DNA of 64,000 nucleotides from Limnomonas spitsbergensis. Lineage: Eukaryota > Chlorophyta > Chlorophyceae > Chlamydomonadales. The stretch lies in contig JAYJMM010000066.1 in the NCBI GenBank assembly GCA_037349105.1, positions 124,001 through 188,000 of the forward strand, read 5' to 3'. Below are positions 11,301 to 24,100 of this stretch, piece after piece; the stretch's first letter is position 1, and the number at the start of each line of letters is the position of its first letter. Under the pieces are notes generated by a model. It searched no databases. It saw nothing but the letters and a program-made list of their open reading frames with translations, and was not told the origin of the DNA. Made by a program: the position numbers and the translations under genes.

Positions 11301-14300
11301 ATTTCTCCCATTCCTTACCCTCGAGACTTTGCATCAAACAAAATGCCTGAGGGCTGCCCTGAAGTGGCCACGGCTTTTTCCATCAAGCCTCATCAGCGCT
11401 CACCTGGTGGGATCTGCTGCTCCTCTCATTCATTTTTGTCTCGGCCACATGCCGGTTCTTTGACCCCTGCTCCATGAGGTCCAGGATCATGGAGGAACAG
11501 GACACCGTCAGCTGCTCCGCGTTGCGCACGTTACAGCCGCTGGCCATGGTGTTCAGGAGCTCTAGCTTGGCGGCATGGCCGTTGCGCGTCAAGAGGTCTC
11601 GCAGCGTTTCGTTATAGATCTCCAGCATCTGCACCTTGATGCTGTATTGCACCTGAGAAGACATAGACGGGCAGGATCAGAGATGTGAAAGGGGGGGGAG
11701 GGGCAGGACGGCAAATACTGCACCGGCCATTATGAGTGGACAATGGATGTGCTGGATTGGGCAGTGCAAGACTGCATCACACGGGATCATGAGAAGATGT
11801 GATAGATCAGCATCTATGGATAGCGTACAGACGGCCATCCTGCTCCGCACGGCCCCTCTGTTTGAAAGATATCAGTCAGCATGATTCAAATAGGCCTTTC
11901 TCATCCCTCCCCCCTTATAGCCCTCACCTCATTCTTCCGCTCCTCCACCATTTCAAACAGGTCATCAAGGGCACGGTAGTTGATGCCTCGGCCCTCGGGT
12001 CGCTCTACGTTTGTGCCTGACATGGTGTGCGTTTTCCCACTGCCAGTCTGACCATATGCAAAGATGCAGACATTGTACCCTGCAGCGCATGCAACCTCTT
12101 ATTCAGCGGGTAGGTGCAAGAGGGGGGACGCGAAGTGGCCAAGGATGGTCAGGGCCTCAGAGGGAACATTTCAGCCCACATGGCAAATGTCTCGGTTAAG
12201 GTTTGGGCATCCATAAGGGTACCCACCAGATGCTACACCCAAATGTCTGGGCACCCCCATGCCCTCCTCATAGGGCCCTCTGAAATTACCACACATAAAA
12301 AGTGAAAAACCGATAATTGAAAATGAACAATTTCACATGACCCAGCAATCCAGAGTGCAGCTTTTGCTGCTACATATCCCTGGGACGGTGTCAGCACATG
12401 CCGGTCCCCCCTCCTGCACAAATGCTGACCAGCTGATTCCCCTCTCCGACCCATCGCGCCCCTCACCATCCAGTACTGATCGAATGAGCGGCTGTGTGTC
12501 CTCATAGACCTCAGCCTGTGTGGCCGATTCGCCAAAGATCTTGTCAAAGCGGTGCACGCGGCATTCCTGCTGGCCCGCCGGGTCATGGATGGCCAGCTCG
12601 CCATCCTCTCCAACTTCTGTGCAGCTGGCACCCGCATCACCAGTGCGGCCTGGCGGACGGATGCGGCAGAAGACCCGGATGGCCCCCTTGAGATCTTGGA
12701 CCTGGGCAGGTTAAGGGTAAAGATTGGGGCTGGTGGAGTGGTGCATGGAAATTAATCCTTTGGGGCCTTTGAATGGGTCAGCAGCAATGGCTGCATCGGT
12801 CCATGTGCATGGTTATTGTCTGCTATATGCCCTGTATGAAGCCTGGACTACCAGTCAAAGATCTAACGATTGCCAAACACCCCAGCCCAAGGCACCTCAC
12901 CACCTGAGGATGGTAAAGCAGTTTTCCTTTCAATCTGAGTAATATTTACAATCAGTGACGTAAGTCAATTTTGGCTATGGAGCCAAGGATGCCTAGAGAA
13001 GCCAACCAGTCGCCATCTTAAACCCACACTATGCCAACCGTTTCGCACCTGGTTAAACAGCTTGCGGTTCTCATCGCGGGTCGCCTTGAAACGCAGCTCC
13101 AGGTCCTGGAATTCGCCCAGGCGGCCTTTCAGCCCGTCCACCTCCTGCACTAGGTCCAGCACCTGCTGGTCGTTGGCTTGCCCCGCATTATCCAGCTGCC
13201 ACTGCAGCTCTGCACACTGCCGCTGCCGATCAGAGACCTCCTGCCTCAGCTGGTCGGCTGCCTGTTGCAGCTGCTGGACTGCGGCCTGGTGTGCTGCGTT
13301 TGCCACCTGGTTGTGCTGTTGGTTGGACAGCTGGGTCTTCACCACCTCCAGCTGCCGCTGCACCTCGGACATTTGTGACTGCAACTGCGAGAACGCATCC
13401 CGGGCGCGCGTCACGTCTTGGTCCTTGGTGGACAGCCTGCGCTCGTACTCGGAGGTTAGGCTGCTCAGGACTTTGTGGAAGATAGGGCCCATGCTGTCGA
13501 TGCTGAAATCAGCAGAGCTGTTGGGGTTGAAGGGCACATTGGGGCCACCAGCAACCGCGCCACTACTAGCCATAGCGCCATTGTGCTTCAACACGCTGGA
13601 CCAGTGATGGAGGATCTGGGCCACGCCTTGGGCGGCGGGCAGGGGACCAGGAGGAGATCCACTGCCTGCCTTGGGAGCCATCGCCAGGGGAACCTGCTTG
13701 CCAGCAGGGTACTGCGGGGAGTACTGGAAAGCGCCGCCACTGCCAGTACGTCCTGAAACCAGCTGCACTGCTGCCTTGCGCGAGCTGTCCATGCTCGGCG
13801 AGAGGTCATTAGCCAAAGCTACGTTGCCGCCTCCCTCATGGTGCTCCCACAGGCGTTTAAGCCAGAGCACGCAGTCAGCCACGCGTGGCCTTGGCTGTTC
13901 GCTGCCTGAGGTTAGGTCCTCGTAACTGAATGTGCTGTCAGAGGGCACATCCATGCCCTGAACAACTTTGATGAAGCTCTGGATGTTCTCGTACCGCTTT
14001 TGGTTGCTGATGCAGTTAGCGCCTTGTACCTGATGAACAGCCTGCATCATGGTGTGGGGTATGGTTCAAAATGGTGTGCCTGGCAGTGAGGCATAGTAGG
14101 GAGGCAATGGTCAGACTTGTGTGTTGAAGGCAACATTCAATGCATTGGCCCGTCAGTCCTCATGTGGCTGGTCTCTCTTGAAGACAGATGACGTGTCTGA
14201 ATGACGTTCTGTAAGCATATAAGCTTCTGACCTTGATGGCATCTGGGCATAGCATGTTCGCGACCTTGCACAAAATCGTGCCGTCAGCCAAGGCACCGCG

Positions 14301-14603
14301 GAAGTCGGAGTCACTGTCAGAAGGGACTGAAGCCCCAGCTGCCACTTGCTGTAACCAAGTCGCAGCTTCCCGACGCTTTGAGCGTCCCGTTTCCATCTTT
14401 TGCGCGTCAGGAGAGAAACCAGACTCCTAGACGACAGAAGAAGGGAAGATGAGCACTGATAAGTTCTTCTCTATCATATACGTCGTTGTTGGAGCTAAGA
14501 CACACACCTGTCGTCGATTCACGTCTGACCAAACGCTCCCGAGCCTATTCGAAACTTTTAGGGGATCCTGATCGCGGTCAACTGCAACAGCATTTGTAGC
14601 CAT
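8346..14603 (-). CDS. Kinesin-14 with N-terminal calponin-homology domain (KCH type)
   Basis: Minus-end-type microtubule motor with an actin-binding-type CH domain, as in plant KCH kinesins. Exons (right to left): 14508-14603, 14232-14426, 13049-14041, 12467-12701, 11928-12079, 11404-11652, 10929-11043, 10464-10717, 9918-10082, 9373-9498 and a last exon ending at 8346. The first ten give 860 codons in phase. Residues about 40-160 are the CH domain ([10 protein letters not shown]...[14 protein letters not shown]); about 300-425 are a Gln-rich coiled coil. The neck and motor start at residue 420 ([20 protein letters not shown]). The motor shows the P-loop GQTGSGKT, switch I NERSSRSH and switch II DLAGSER. 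A further coiled coil ([18 protein letters not shown]) and a Ser/Pro-rich tail follow. A neck N-terminal to a late motor places it in kinesin-14. The start ATG is at 14603. The last exon is uncertain: an acceptor at 8669 gives about 967 residues, one at 8637 gives about 873. Confidence 0.9.
10092..10335. repeat. About 86-bp tandem repeat in kinesin intron
   Basis: Roughly 2.7 imperfect copies of an 86-bp unit starting gcatgcaggcaccagtgg and containing smaller internal repeats (gcatcag, ggcggcac). It lies in the intron 10083-10463, and one end is about 10 bases from the acceptor of the exon 9918-10082. Purely intronic; the plus-strand open frame over it is spurious. Confidence 0.8.
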
Positions 14604-14886
14604 TCTTGCGCCGTTCAACTAAATTAAGAATGGAGTGGCGTATCTCTATTCAATGCTCAAACACACATCAGCTGTTCGACAGAGCTGTTCCCTAAACTTC
14701 AAAAACCACGAGTACGGCAGACAATAAACCCGTCATTGGTTGATTACAATCAATTAACGCTACATTCAATCTCGCATTCACTAAATAATAATACTATGGA
14801 CGCACATACGTTCCACTCCAGTCAGGGACCCAGCTTCGACCGGTCTCGAAGTCCCAAGGGATAGGTCAAGATCGCCACTCTAGGCC
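14604..14886. promoter_or_regulatory. Gap between RAD51C 3' end and kinesin start
   Basis: A 283-bp gap between the kinesin ATG (14603, minus) and the RAD51C stop (14887, minus). It must hold both the RAD51C 3' end and the kinesin promoter/5' UTR. On the minus strand a TGTAA, the usual poly(A) signal of volvocine-type green algae, lies near 14746-14750, about 140 bases past the RAD51C stop. The stretch is more AT-rich than the surrounding exons. No TATA box is claimed. Confidence 0.4.
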
Positions 14887-17800
14887 TCAGTCCTCCCTCG
14901 GCCGCTTCTCTGGGCGCACGCCTCTGACACCATCCTGATTGACCAGGTACTTTGCAGTAGCAGGTGGTAGGCTAGGCGACTTGTACACATGGGCATACCT
15001 CTCATCTTGCAGCCAGTACAAGATGACTCGGGTACTGGCTGCATGTCCCCAGCTTTCTCCTGCGTATTGCATGGCAACGAATGCCTACATGAGAATAATA
15101 GGGCAACTCTGTGACCCTCTCACATTGTCTTGTTATTATGCAGAGCTCCAAAGGGCCGATTGCAGACTGATTTCAAGGCACTGAGAGTAAATACTGGGAT
15201 ATAGGATGCTGGGACTTATGTTAGGACATTGGATTAAGTAGAGCCAGAGACAAGCGCTGGCTGCAGTAGGGACCCGATCCCATACGCAACGCAAAGCTGA
15301 GAGGTAGCCGAGGCTCGTTTGAGACAAGCAGAATAGGCACTGACACCCTAGGGAATGCAGGCATCAAGTTCCTGACGCTTACGAGGTGCATTTCATATCT
15401 GAGGGGATTGCATGGTAAGACATGCATACCATGTCGCTTCAGTACTCCCTCTGTGCCCTTGCAACAAGGAAAACGAGGCCTGCCAAAGGATGTGGGGTGC
15501 GAGAGCGCAGCCTAGTCTGCCGATTCCTGGTGGGCATGCTTTTCCCCGGAAGTCCCCTCTGGCCCAGGACCTACCCAGGGCTGGGACCAGCTTTGATTCA
15601 CGACTTTCTTGCACTTTGGTCGTGACTTGGTTCATGAAAACGACCTGAAATCAGAGCAGAAGTACAGGCGTCACAAAAAGGCACCAGGTCACTGCAAGGG
15701 ATAGGGGCACAGGCTCACAAAAGGACACGGGCACAGCCGCTGCCCATTAGCGCATTGCCTTGCCAAACTCAATGCTGCAAAGAGCCCATTTTGTCTGCCT
15801 CACATGCCTGTCACAAGTCACAACACCATCTCAAGCCTATGCCAGACCTTCACTCACTGCTAACGTGTGGCGCTCTGACAGGGCCATGAAGTCTTGCGCC
15901 ATCTGTGTTAGTACTCGCGTGCGATGGGCCATATCTTTGAAGTCTTGTCGGAAGTGGAAGGTGATGCTGTCCACTATGATGATCCGGACCTGCAGGGTTG
16001 GGGTGGAGAACAAGGCTGACACCAAGGAAGAGTCCTGAGTATGTACTGGGTCGTTCAACAGGTTGAGTGGGGCAAAGCCACCATGTATTTTGTGAAGTCA
16101 GTGTAACATGGCGTTGAACCAAGTCTAAGTGGCTGGCGGTCAGCATCCTACCTGGGGTGTGGCTTGCAGCACTTGCTCCATGAGGTTGACCAGAGCAATC
16201 TGTCAACAGGGCAGAGGTCATCAGCAAGGTGCGGCAAAGCCTCATCACAGCATCCAGCGCAAAGTGTGGAAGAGCTCAATCAGGCTGAAATAGGGTTCAA
16301 CGGCAAAGTATGGCAAAGCCTCTTCACCAGCCTTATTTCTCATTCCAGAGGATAGTTTGGAGCCGGCACTCCAGTAGCCTGGCTCTCAATAGCCCAAGCC
16401 TTGGACCAGGAGACAGATCTGAACCTCATGCAGTAGTCATGCTTGAAACATATCAAAACACTGGAAACCACACATGAAAGCTCTGCATGAACGTCATGAA
16501 AACCGTTCGTATTAGACTTGGACTTTCTTTGCAGGGGTCAGGGTTTGGCCCAGCTCCTACCTGCTCTGTACTGTCATGTATTCTGTAGTAGTGAATTCCT
16601 GCCAGGATGTTGTCCACAGTGAAGGACTGAGCCTGCAAACATGCAAAAGGCAGGTTACATGAGGTACGGGCTTATGACTGCAAAAACGGGAATGACCAGT
16701 GCCAAACTATTGTGTTGACTGGTCTTTACCCCCCCCATATTTTTTTTGGTAGCATGTTTTAATCCGGATTTACAACCCCTGCTGGGCAGTCTGAGATGCA
16801 GCAGCATCCTGTCTAACCCCACCTTTCTGCCCCTCAGCACCATGGGCTGGCGCGTCTCCAAGCCCAGCGCACCCAAAGATTGCAACAAGTCGACAAGACC
16901 TTGTGAGGCTCGAGCTGTACATCTGCAGCCTAGTGTGCCATACTGCCATCAGTACCATGACATCACATTGTAGCACAACCTATGTCACACCATCACACTG
17001 TAGCTCAAACTATGTCACACCATCACACTGTAGCACAACTTATGTCACACCATCACACTGTAGCACAACCTATGTCACACCATCACACTGTAGCACAACC
17101 TATGTCACACCATCACACTGTAGCACAACCTATGTCACACCATCACACTGTAGCACAACCTATGCCACACCATCACACTGTAGCACAACCTATGCCACAC
17201 CATCACACTGTCGCACAACCTATGTCACACCATCACACTGTAGCACAACCTATGTCACACCATCACACAAGACATGTCCCCCATGGAGGTTCAGTGCTGG
17301 GCTTCTTCTCCCTTGGCCACAGCCTGTGAAGTTTAAATCCACATGTCTTTGTCCCTGGGAGAGTATGTCCTGCCGCTCCAAGGCAGTGGGACAAGCTCCC
17401 TGTCACTGATCCCGCCCCTCAACCCTCAGAGAAAGGGCAAGGAAGAACCGGGCACCCTGCAAGATGCCAGACCTGGGGGCAAAGACCTTACGCCAGGAAT
17501 AAACTTAAGTGCTAGGTGAACATATGGCAAACTTCATTCCATGACTAAGTATTTCATATGATTTCCTTCGATTACTAGGTAATTCATATGATTTCCCATG
17601 TAAGATTCGCCCCCCCTCCCTGCCTACCTCTGCTGAGATGTGACCGCGCTTCAGTGCCATACAATTGATGTGTTGCACTGCTGCTGCTGCCATGTCCTGC
17701 ACCCGATCCACCATGAAGCTCCCCTCGGTGTCTGTGTGGAGGAGAGTCACACAAGGGGGCGGCTGAGGGGACGGGCGGATGCAGAACAGGCAGAATGGCC

Positions 17801-20800
17801 CAGTGCCATCGGGACATCCAAGGGGCCTGCACACCTCAAGCCTGGCAGCTGCCATCGTATCTCTTCCATTGCCCGCATGGGTTTATGGGTGCAGGTGGAC
17901 AGGTCTTAAAAGCTGCTCTTGGCAACCCAAGGTCCATTCAGTAAAAAAAAAAGTGACATCTTAGCACTTAACAGCAGTGGTGCCCTAATTACAGGTCCGC
18001 AAGGTCTTCCTGGTTAGAAGAAGCATGCCACCTCAGCAAGTATGAACCACCTGGCTTCCTCCGGTCACCCTGACAAGCCGCATGGCTGCAAGCGCACCCA
18101 GGCTCTATTTGTGTGCAAGTGCCTCAGGTTTTCAAGGGTTGGTTGGGCAGCCAGTCTCACACTTGGTTTAGTCCAAGCAAAAGGATGTCCTGCTCTCTAT
18201 CAAAGAGTCCGACAGCAAAGTCCCATTGGCTCTCCCCTAGGTGCTCCCTTTTCACACTATTGCACAGAAGGTGTCTGGCACACACATTTCAGCATACATC
18301 ATTTCTTCGTTGCATCGGAACCTGAACGTGCGTTAGGGGTAGGTGATGATGGGATGCTGCATCATGAGAATGTGTGGTCAGGAGAGCCCTTGCATGCAAC
18401 ATGAACCCCAGGGGGTGCTGTCTGCTGCACATACCAACATTCTTGCCTTTGGGTTGGGGGGTGTTGGCAAGCCAGGCATTCCATCTCCCAGTGCAACAGG
18501 CTTTGGAACGCGCATTTCCATGAGCCAGCTTCCCGCCAGCTTCCCGCCAGCTTCCCGAAGGAAAGGTACACCATGATAACAAAGAATGATCACAAACCTA
18601 AAGGGCAGCCACTACTGCTACCAAACGACCCCAGTCGATAAAGTCTAACTTATGAGCTCAAGAGATGAGATCCTGCGCTAGATCCTCCGCTAGTGCGCTA
18701 AACAAATATCTGGCTTGTCTGCCCTCACCAACGTATATTGCTTGTCCCCCCAGTCCACCGTAAGCCACAGGGATTTGCACATCCACGGCCAGCTGCATCC
18801 TGTGCAGTGCATGGCAGGGCATTGTAGGAGGAGGACACAAAGTGAGGGATGGCAGCACAGCGGGGTGCTCTGCATGCTATATACTTAAACAATTTATTTT
18901 GCCTCATCCTGTCCACCTTTGGACCCCTCTGGACCCCTCTGAAAGAATTCATGTATGGAAGGATAGACCTTACTGTTAAACACCATGATACCACACCTTG
19001 AAATTGTGCGCACACCCACCCACACGTGACATGTCATCCACACATCCACGCGTCCTACCCTACGTATGCTGGGGTAAAAAGAGGGTACAATGCTCAAGAG
19101 AAGGTGTCAACAGAAAAGTTCCCGACCCCACCCTACAACAAGCCCCCCCCCCTCCCCACCATTAGACCTCACCCCCCCCCCCAACACTCCACTCACCCCA
19201 GCTGCGTCTTCCCCACTCCCGGTACACCGCCTGCACAATAAGCAAGGATGTTACAGGCTAGGCTGCAGGGCATGCACACAGATGGGGGTGTCTGGCAGCA
19301 GGGGGGTGGGGGCAGCTTTTCAGTGAGGCTCAGTTTAAAGGAGTAACAACTCCTCAAACGTGTCACCAATCCTGCATGGATCAGGCACTCCAGAGGAGCA
19401 GAAGCAATCAAATAAACCCAACAGGGGACCTACAGAACTCCGTGACCTGTCCAGTGTGCACGCCTCCCCCTAGGATGCTGTCCAGCTCGCTGCAGAAGGT
19501 GATGATGCGCTTGGCAGATCTCTGGGCCGCATACAGATCCACCGCAGACACAGCTCCTGGCAGGATGAGCAGAGAGGGGTGGGCTCACAATGCAGACAAT
19601 GCCACACAAGACTATGCTTCCGGGGGTGGGTTGCTTGGCATTCGTTTTGCATTGCCCAGTTACACCCCTTGAGTTCAGTGAAGGCTGATTGCGAAGCGGG
19701 CCAGCAGACTTTGAAGGCTCCACTCACCCCTTATGAACAAACCATGTAACTACACATTGTCCTAGTGTGTCCACACCCATTTGGACAAGTTCTGAAGCCC
19801 TGTCAGCTCATGACCCCTGTCAGCTCATGACCCCTGTCAGCTCATGACCCCTGACAGCTCATGACCCCTGTCAGCTCATGACCCCTGTCAGCTCATGACC
19901 CCTGTCAGCTCATGACCCCTGTCAGCTCATGACCCCTGTCAGCTCATGACCCACCGGCCTGTTTCCAGCCATCTACGAACTTGGACGTGGAGACTTTCAG
20001 TACTTCGAGCGCTTCCTGGTGGCTGATCCCGGCCTCTGGGGAAGACGGAAGGCAAGGGGTTAGTGCTGAGTGTGTTAATAGGAGGAAGGGAGAAGTTGCG
20101 CACACATGGCAACAATCACCTCAGGCCACATGGATCTCTGGAGTTATTTCATGGTGCCAACGGTAGGAACGGAAGCACCCTCCGCACGCACTAAAGATCC
20201 GGAATGTTTGCGGTGCAGAGTTTAATCACGTATGCGCTCACGTCAGCAGCTGTCCGGCACGGATTCCACGTTTACTGGCTGCAGTCGAGCTTGCATTCGA
20301 GTCCTTTATCTAAACATGGGCCCCAGCACACTGAGAGCTGCACCCCAAGGGCTTTGTGTCGCATTCCCACCTATTTAACTGCCTCTTTCCATGATTGACT
20401 GACATCCCATGCAACTTTTAAGCCTACTGGCCCCATTGGCGGGCCGTCGCCTCCCATGAGACCTACCCAGACAGGGCCAAGTCCTGTCCAATGTGTAGCA
20501 GTAGAGATTGCACTGATGGGCTTATCCGAAGTGGTTGTTAGTGCTTGTCATTAATCTTTGGTGTACTCTTGTTCTTGCCGCTACATATCATGCAGCTGAT
20601 CTGAATGCTGGGTGTCCTTGTTTGTTCGTTTAAGACCCACTCTGTTTCATGGCTGACTGTCTGCCCTCTGTCTGGCTCCAAGACTTGAGGGAGCCACATT
20701 GTATCGGCACTAGAAACCTAACATTTCCTGGCATGATACCCTGTTCATGGCATTATTGCCATGCCTAGTCTCGGGTCTCACCTTTGGCGAGGCCCAGGGG

Positions 20801-20908
20801 CCCGATGGCACCCAAGTCCCCAGTGGTCCTGAATCCAGCATGCAACAGCTTGCTACGCAGATCCGGAGCCAGCGGCAGCGATATGATCTCTTGTCTGGGC
20901 GCAGACAT
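14887..20908 (-). CDS. RAD51C: RAD51C-like DNA recombinase paralogue
   Basis: RecA/RAD51-family ATPase that works with RAD51 in homologous recombination repair and meiosis in the nucleus. Exons right to left: 20782-20908, 19955-20035, 19434-19556, 19197-19230, 18729-18799, 17628-17731, 16561-16632, 16152-16199, 15858-15989, 15575-15644, 14887-15059; all phases join to 344 residues (human RAD51C has 376). N-terminal helix-hairpin block (ISLPLAPDLRSKLLHAGF), then FCSELDSILGGGVHTG, Walker A GVPGVGKTQ, DTEGSFMVDRVQDMA (a RAD51C hallmark), Walker B RIIIVDS, then RQDFKDMAHRTRVL, MNQVTTKV and ESWGHAASTRVILYW. The C-terminus EKRPRED is basic/acidic and may include a nuclear signal. An in-frame upstream ATG at 21067 would add 53 residues; I prefer 20908 because it matches the family's N-terminus. 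The gene is head-to-head with FtsZ2. Confidence 0.93.
16966..17270. repeat. 30-bp minisatellite in RAD51C intron
   Basis: About ten near-identical copies of a 30-bp unit (catcacactgtagcacaacc plus tatgtcacac) in the intron 16633-17627. Copies differ only by single bases (for example tatgtc/tatgcc, tagcac/tcgcac). Because 30 is divisible by three, the array stays open in two plus-strand frames (115 and 168 codons), which are artefacts. Confidence 0.92.
19797..19954. repeat. 17-bp minisatellite abutting a RAD51C 5' splice site
   Basis: About nine copies of cccctgtcagctcatga (one with ctgacag). In transcript orientation the array starts only about five bases after the GT of the donor that follows the exon 19955-20035. 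The donor sequence GTGGGTCATGAG itself resembles the repeat unit (GGGGTCATGAG), so the array may have grown from the splice-site region. Confidence 0.9.
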
Positions 20909-21199
20909 TGCGCGCTCCTCGATAGAAGAAGCTCCGATAAGGCGCCTTATATAACACGCATCCCTTGCTCCGAGCCAAAGCAACTGCTCCTTGCTAAAAC
21001 CCTGGAAAACCCTACTGCCATTCTCCTGTCCCCGGGGCCGAGGATGTCGATTTGAAGTTTGGCACATAACGAGTGCAACTGTAACGCGCCACAGATCGCT
21101 GCCCTGCTTTGCACCGTGTTCAATTCAAGGACACTACTACCTGTTGTGCCTGTGCATCGTCACGCAAATTTGAATTCCCCCTCGACCTCTTCTACCAAC
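20909..21199. promoter_or_regulatory. Probable bidirectional promoter, RAD51C / FtsZ2
   Basis: The RAD51C start (20908, minus) and the FtsZ2 start (21200, plus) are only 291 bp apart, or 132 bp if RAD51C uses the ATG at 21067. Both promoters and 5' UTRs must share this space. No TATA box or known motif is claimed; the inference rests on the geometry alone. Confidence 0.55.
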
Positions 21200-24100
21200 A
21201 TGATGGACATGCGGGCTCTCAGCTCTCGTCTGACAGCAACTACATCGTACTTAGTAATGGCTCCCCCCATGAAGATGAGATCAACCAAATTGAGGGCGGG
21301 TCCCTGCGTTCTTCGAACATCCTCCGTGCCCGTCGCCCTACAGACTGTAAACTTTGTCAGCCCCAAGCGCTGCTCCACTATTGCCTCCGCATATGACAAT
21401 GGGGCGCAAAAGAACTGCCTAACACTGAGCAGCCAAGCCATTATCAAGGTGCAGTGCCAAGTTTTACGCCTTTCCAAAATTCAAAATCCAGCGACTTGCC
21501 TTCACCCTCTAGTCACCGCTGACTCCCGCGATGCACCATTCCACTGATTCGGCAGGTCTTCGGTGTTGGTGGCGGTGGCTCTAACGCTGTAAACAACATG
21601 GTGGACAGTGGGATTCAGGGCATCGACTTCTGGGTGGCGAACACAGACGCCCAGGTCAGGCCCATTTTCCATGCAAAATAAGGAATTGATCACACCTTGC
21701 CCATATCCTATCCAACTTAAATATGTTCAGCGCCTGCTTCCGATGCTATCCCCTCCCATCGAACAATATTGCATGGCAACGCTGTATCATGCATGTCTGC
21801 AGTCTCTTGAGGCCTCTCCTGTCAAGTCTGCTCACAAGCTCCAGCTGGGTACCCAGTTGACAAGAGGTCTGGGAGCTGGAGGAAACCCAGAGATTGGGAT
21901 GGTAAGACTGCGTTGACCAACCTGTTGCCCTGACAAAACCTTTTAGCCTCCGATCCAATCTGTCTCTTGAGCATGATAATTGAATACCGAGAGTCAAGCT
22001 CATGCTCCTGTTTGCCGCGCAACAGTAATGGTTGCATCGTCAAGGTATTCACCAATATTTCTTTCAGTGCTGTGCGATGCAAACCGGTGACTTTGTACAG
22101 AAAATGACAAAAATTAGCTAATGAAGCTTTCTCCCCCTGGGAAAGACATTTGTTGTAAACTCAGCTTCCATGGCTGTCTTCTGCATGCATGTCTGCACGC
22201 AAGCAAATCACTGGTCACAGCCTCGATAAGTCATGTGGCTGCAATAATCTGCATTCAAATCTGTATGCCTACGCAGAGAGCAGCTCAGGAAAGCAAAGAG
22301 GCCATTCAAGCAGCATTGGAAGGTTCTGACATGGTATTTGTCACGGTGAGCACAGCTACTTACCTCAGGCCTAGGAAACCAGTGAATGCATGTTGTGTCC
22401 ACTTTGTATTGCTGGTAGTGTACATCGTGGCACAAATCAAGGCTTATTGGACTGCCTAATCAGCGATCAACGCACCCTTTCAACAACATCAGCTGACCTG
22501 TCTCAGCTGCTCACTAATTGAAAATGATGGAAGTTGGCTTCGCACACTGAATGCTAGTGCTTGTCAGTTTGGCTGTTAAACCACTCCCAAGCCACTTGTA
22601 ACTAGCTTGTAACATCCCTCCCAAGCCACTTGTAACTAGCTTGCAATCCCTCCCCTGCCCCCAGGCTGGCATGGGCGGCGGCACCGGTAGTGGGGCTGCC
22701 CCCATCGTCGCCGCCATCGCCAAGGAGATGGGGATCCTCACTGTTGGCATCGTCACCACACCCTTCACGTTTGAGGGACGGCAGCGAGCTATGCAGGCAA
22801 GTGGTGGCCAGGGGCGAGATTATGTTGTTCCAATTTGCCCACAGGTGTCCATTGATGTGGTCACAAACCGTCCCATGCTAGACTCTGCTTTGACCTTCCC
22901 ATCTCTCACAGGCATCCCTCATCTCCTGGCTAATCTAAACTGCGGGGGTTCCGTTTCTAAGCCCTCCCTATTCTATAGGCTCCTCTACGGGCTTGAAATA
23001 TGCTTGCACCCTCCCCAATTGCCTGCTCCTTATGAGGACTTGTCTCTGCTGTTGTAGGCCAAGAATGCCCTGGCCATCTTGCGAGCCTCTGTCGACACGC
23101 TGATCACCATCCCCAACGACCGTCTGCTCACTGGTGTGTGCAATTTGGGGTGGGGGGCGAACCCTCAGACTGGGTGATTGGACTCAGCGACCCCTCAACA
23201 AATCCGGTCCTATTAGGGTCACATCCTTTTCAGGTGCACCCAGTTGACCCCTGTGTATAGACGGGACTCAACATGGTCATATGCATGGCATTGAGGCCGA
23301 TATTGTTTAAAATTGAACAGCTCATTATCATATCAAGAAGGCTAGCAAACACGTCCAAAGTCCATCATTGCCTGATTGCAACAACTAAATCTCCGTCCAG
23401 TTTCTGATGTCTGTGCTTTTGTCTGACCCTCGCCCTCCTAATTCTTCCAGCCATGGACAGCAATGTGCCCATGAGGGATGCCTTCAAGGTGGCGGATGAT
23501 GTCTTGAGGCATGGAGTGCGAGGCATCAGCGACATCATCACCGTAAGTCCAGTGCTCAGGCTCGGAATATTCCTAAACTTGAAGACTGCGTAAGTTTGTT
23601 CTCTTTGGAGCCTTATCCTAATTCGCCATTATTTGAAGTGGCTCTAATAACACATTTGCCTACCTGTCAACCGCGACATCCTGCTTAAACCCTGACACGA
23701 TGCAGATCCCTGGTATGGTCAATGTGGATTTCGCTGATGTCCGCGCCATCATGACTGGGGCAGGCTCCTCCCTCATGGGCCAAGGCTATGGCACGGGCAA
23801 GGACCGCGCCTGCCAGGCTGCCCTGCAGGCCACTTCCTCCCCGCTGCTTGACATCGGCATTGACAAGGCCACTGGTGTGGTTTGGAACATCACCGGGCCT
23901 GAGGACATGACCCTGTTTGAGGTGAGGGAGATCTGAGGGCAGCCTGACATGTGCACTGGGTTGGCTATTTCGACACGGGGAATGCAGGCCAGTCAAATGC
24001 GACTCCTGCAGCATGCATGCCATTGCATCGCTCTGCTATTCTCACTGCCGTAGCCATGCCCTCCACCTCTGGTTCTCCATCCTCTCCTTTTCTCCCCTGG

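Noticed and set aside
16966..17270. CRISPR-like array
   Set aside because: The units are directly adjacent with no unique spacers, inside a eukaryotic intron.
16982..17409. Plus-strand frames with HHHTVAQPMS or YVTPSHCSTT repeats
   Set aside because: 30-bp intronic repeat of RAD51C, antisense to the gene.
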